A stretch of DNA of 64,000 nt from Actinocorallia herbida. Its GTDB lineage: Bacteria; Actinomycetota; Actinomycetes; Streptosporangiales; Streptosporangiaceae. Positions 62,913-64,000 of this stretch are shown here, piece by piece. Under the pieces are notes generated by a model. It ran no database searches, was not told where the DNA came from, and saw only the letters and a program-made list of their open reading frames with translations. A program made the position numbers and the translations under genes. The stretch spans positions 3,968,001 to 4,032,000 of the forward strand of contig NZ_RJKE01000001.1 in NCBI RefSeq assembly GCF_003751225.1, given 5' to 3'. Positions within the stretch are counted from its first letter, which is position 1; each line of letters opens with the position of its first letter.

Positions 62913-63250
62913 CCGCCCTTCGCCTCCACACCTGGCTCGCCGTGCTGCTCGCGGCGGCCGCCGGCTACCCGCTGGCCGCGGCCGTCGGCGTCCCCTACGC
63001 CGAAGACGGCCGCTTTCACGACCTCGGCGCCTTCCTCCTCCTGGCCGCCGCCACCTCGGCCGTCCTCACCCGCCTGATCCGCCGCGCCATCCGCCGCCAC
63101 TGGCTCCTCGCCGCGGCCGCCCACCTGCTCGTCCTGACGGTCCTGCTCAAGGCCGCCCTCTTCACCGGCCCCGCCTACGCCTGGCTCCCCGCCCTCCCCG
63201 TCCTCGCCATGACCGCCTTCCTGACGGTGACCGCCTTCTCCCTGCGCTGA
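62885..63250 (+). CDS. Small membrane protein of unknown function
   Basis: 121 residues with about four membrane helices (LAVLLAAAAGYPLAAAVGV, LGAFLLLAAATSAVLTRL, LLAAAAHLLVLTVLLKAALF, LPVLAMTAFLTVTAFSL) and basic loops (RLIRRAIRRHW). Overlaps the end of the kinase gene by 28 bases, so it belongs to that operon. No family recognised. Confidence 0.7.
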   Translation: MRHTARLVLTALRLHTWLAVLLAAAAGYPLAAAVGVPYAEDGRFHDLGAFLLLAAATSAVLTRLIRRAIRRHWLLAAAAHLLVLTVLLKAALFTGPAYAWLPALPVLAMTAFLTVTAFSLR

Positions 63251-63280
63251 CTCACACCGAACGGCCCGGCATCGAGGACG

Positions 63281-63463
63281 TCATCCCCGGCGGTACTCGG
63301 CGAAGAGAACGGCCAGGTGCGTCGGAGCGCAGCGCAGGTTCCGGCCCCTTGGCGTTTTCGAGTCGCGCACCTCGATGAACGTGCCATCGCGTTTGAGTTC
63401 CACGCACTCGTCGTGCATGGCGGAATAGGTCGACCTTCTGAAGGAGTTCCGGCCTCGGCGCAT
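63281..63463 (-). CDS. DUF397 domain protein
   Basis: 60 residues with the DUF397 pattern: RSTYSAMHDECVELKRDG then IEVRDSKTPRG and a C-terminal LFAEYRR. DUF397 genes usually follow an XRE-DUF5753 gene; here the partner upstream is a TPR protein. ATG 9 bases after the TPR stop. Function of DUF397 is unknown; it may act as a small partner of the regulator. Confidence 0.75.
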   Translation of the reverse strand: MRRGRNSFRRSTYSAMHDECVELKRDGTFIEVRDSKTPRGRNLRCAPTHLAVLFAEYRRG

Positions 63464-63471
63464 GCGGTGCC

Positions 63472-63999
63472 CTACCCGGCGGACCTGAGCTCGGCGAGCG
63501 CCCGCTCCGTCTTGAGCGTGCCCGGATGGTCGGTGCCGAGCACGCGGCGCTGTATCGGGCCGAGCTCCTCGAGTCGCTTTCTCGCAGTTCTTCTTCTGCC
63601 CCGTTCCAGAAGAATCTTCGCCAATTCATAGCGAGTGCTCAGGACGTGTCCGTGCTCAACGCCGAAACCACGGACGAGTCCGGGAAGAACCGCCTGGTAT
63701 TCGTCCTCCGCCGCGGTGAGCCGTCCCTGCCGGTGGAGGACGGCCGCGATGCGCTTGCGCGTGACCAGGGTGTCGGGATGGTCGGAGCCTAGAATGCGTG
63801 ATTGGTCGGCGTGGACGTCACGGCATTCGCGTTCTGCCTCGTCGAGTAGTTCGGACGTGCGCGAGTGCAGATGCGCGAGAACGGCTCTGGCGATCAACGT
63901 ATCGGGATGGTCCGCGCCGAGGGTCGCGTGCCGCCGCCTGATCACTTCCCGATACTGCTCCTCGGCCGTTGCCGTCTTTCCCTGACCGGCCAGACACAA
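63472..63999 (-). CDS. TPR protein, C-terminal part (N-terminus beyond window)
   Basis: 176 residues visible, all tetratricopeptide repeats of the kind found in NB-ARC/TPR proteins: LGADHPDTLIARAVLAHL, LGSDHPDTLVTRKRIAAVL, LGTDHPGTLKTERALAELR. The frame is open to the window end, so the gene starts beyond 64000. Probably the sensor end of a STAND-type ATPase, next to a DUF397 gene. Confidence 0.75.
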   Translation of the reverse strand: MCLAGQGKTATAEEQYREVIRRRHATLGADHPDTLIARAVLAHLHSRTSELLDEAERECRDVHADQSRILGSDHPDTLVTRKRIAAVLHRQGRLTAAEDEYQAVLPGLVRGFGVEHGHVLSTRYELAKILLERGRRRTARKRLEELGPIQRRVLGTDHPGTLKTERALAELRSAG

Positions 64000-64000
64000 C

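Overview
The window is very GC-rich (codon third positions almost all G or C) and carries hallmarks of a filamentous actinomycete: DtxR/IdeR-type iron boxes, XRE and DUF397 proteins, eukaryotic-type Ser/Thr kinases, STAND/TPR ATPases, many GntR/MarR regulators and frequent GTG/TTG starts. The gene content fits Streptosporangiales, perhaps Thermomonosporaceae (Actinomadura/Actinocorallia-like), but that placement is an inference. No rRNA, tRNA, CRISPR array or prophage was recognised.

Layout. 1-5.5 kb: a tightly overlapping leftward operon (lipoprotein binding protein, two TauC/SsuC-type permeases, ATPase, 4,5-dihydroxyphthalate-decarboxylase-like protein, FAD monooxygenase cut by the window edge) with a divergent GntR regulator. 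5.5-10.4 kb: a GIDE-domain membrane protein, a secreted protein, a zinc-finger protein, dihydroxyacetone kinase dhaKL and a lipoprotein. 10.5-17.4 kb: a siderophore locus made of an SIP-permease-permease-ATPase operon, an exporter, a binding lipoprotein and an AraC regulator. It is controlled by two iron boxes, and one of these lies in a duplicated segment that still carries the first codons of the araC gene. 17.4-25 kb: truncated haemoglobin, a 1636-residue protein of unknown function, a small XRE protein beside decayed DNA, and a CDF-type transporter. 25-28.9 kb: a multiply frameshifted secreted-protein pseudogene, a lipoprotein, an unknown protein and a split-barrel flavoprotein with a possible third iron box. 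29-32.3 kb: a MarR-controlled catabolic operon (cupin dioxygenase, two tandem XapX membrane proteins, ACMSD-like amidohydrolase, alpha/beta hydrolase) with a clear palindromic operator.

32.5-40 kb is the most unusual part: a caspase-fold (C80-like) cysteine peptidase, an aKG-HExxH-type peptide hydroxylase, an FxsT-like NB-ARC/TPR protein, a 58-residue peptide gene placed directly before an nSTAND1-TPR ATPase, and a coiled-coil protein with an N-terminal anchor. These look like parts of a peptide-modification (RiPP) and/or STAND-type signalling or defence locus that lacks the radical SAM enzyme expected of an FxSxx system.

40-50.5 kb: secreted M14 carboxypeptidase, SRPBCC protein, NtaA-type flavin monooxygenase, an IS5-like transposase remnant, a GntR-ABC ATPase pair, a secreted tyrosine phosphatase, a cytochrome P450 with its ferredoxin, and an SDR. 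50.6-55.4 kb: an EF-hand protein, an XRE-cupin regulator, a three-gene set for haem-dependent oxidative amine demethylation (DmmA-like protein, ferredoxin-type reductase, HODM subunit) and a DUF981 protein. 55.6-64 kb: panB, a His-rich methyltransferase with a divergent XRE-cupin regulator, zwf, an alpha/beta hydrolase, two overlapping Ser/Thr kinases (one lacking the usual catalytic-loop lysine), a small membrane protein, a DUF397 protein and a truncated TPR protein.
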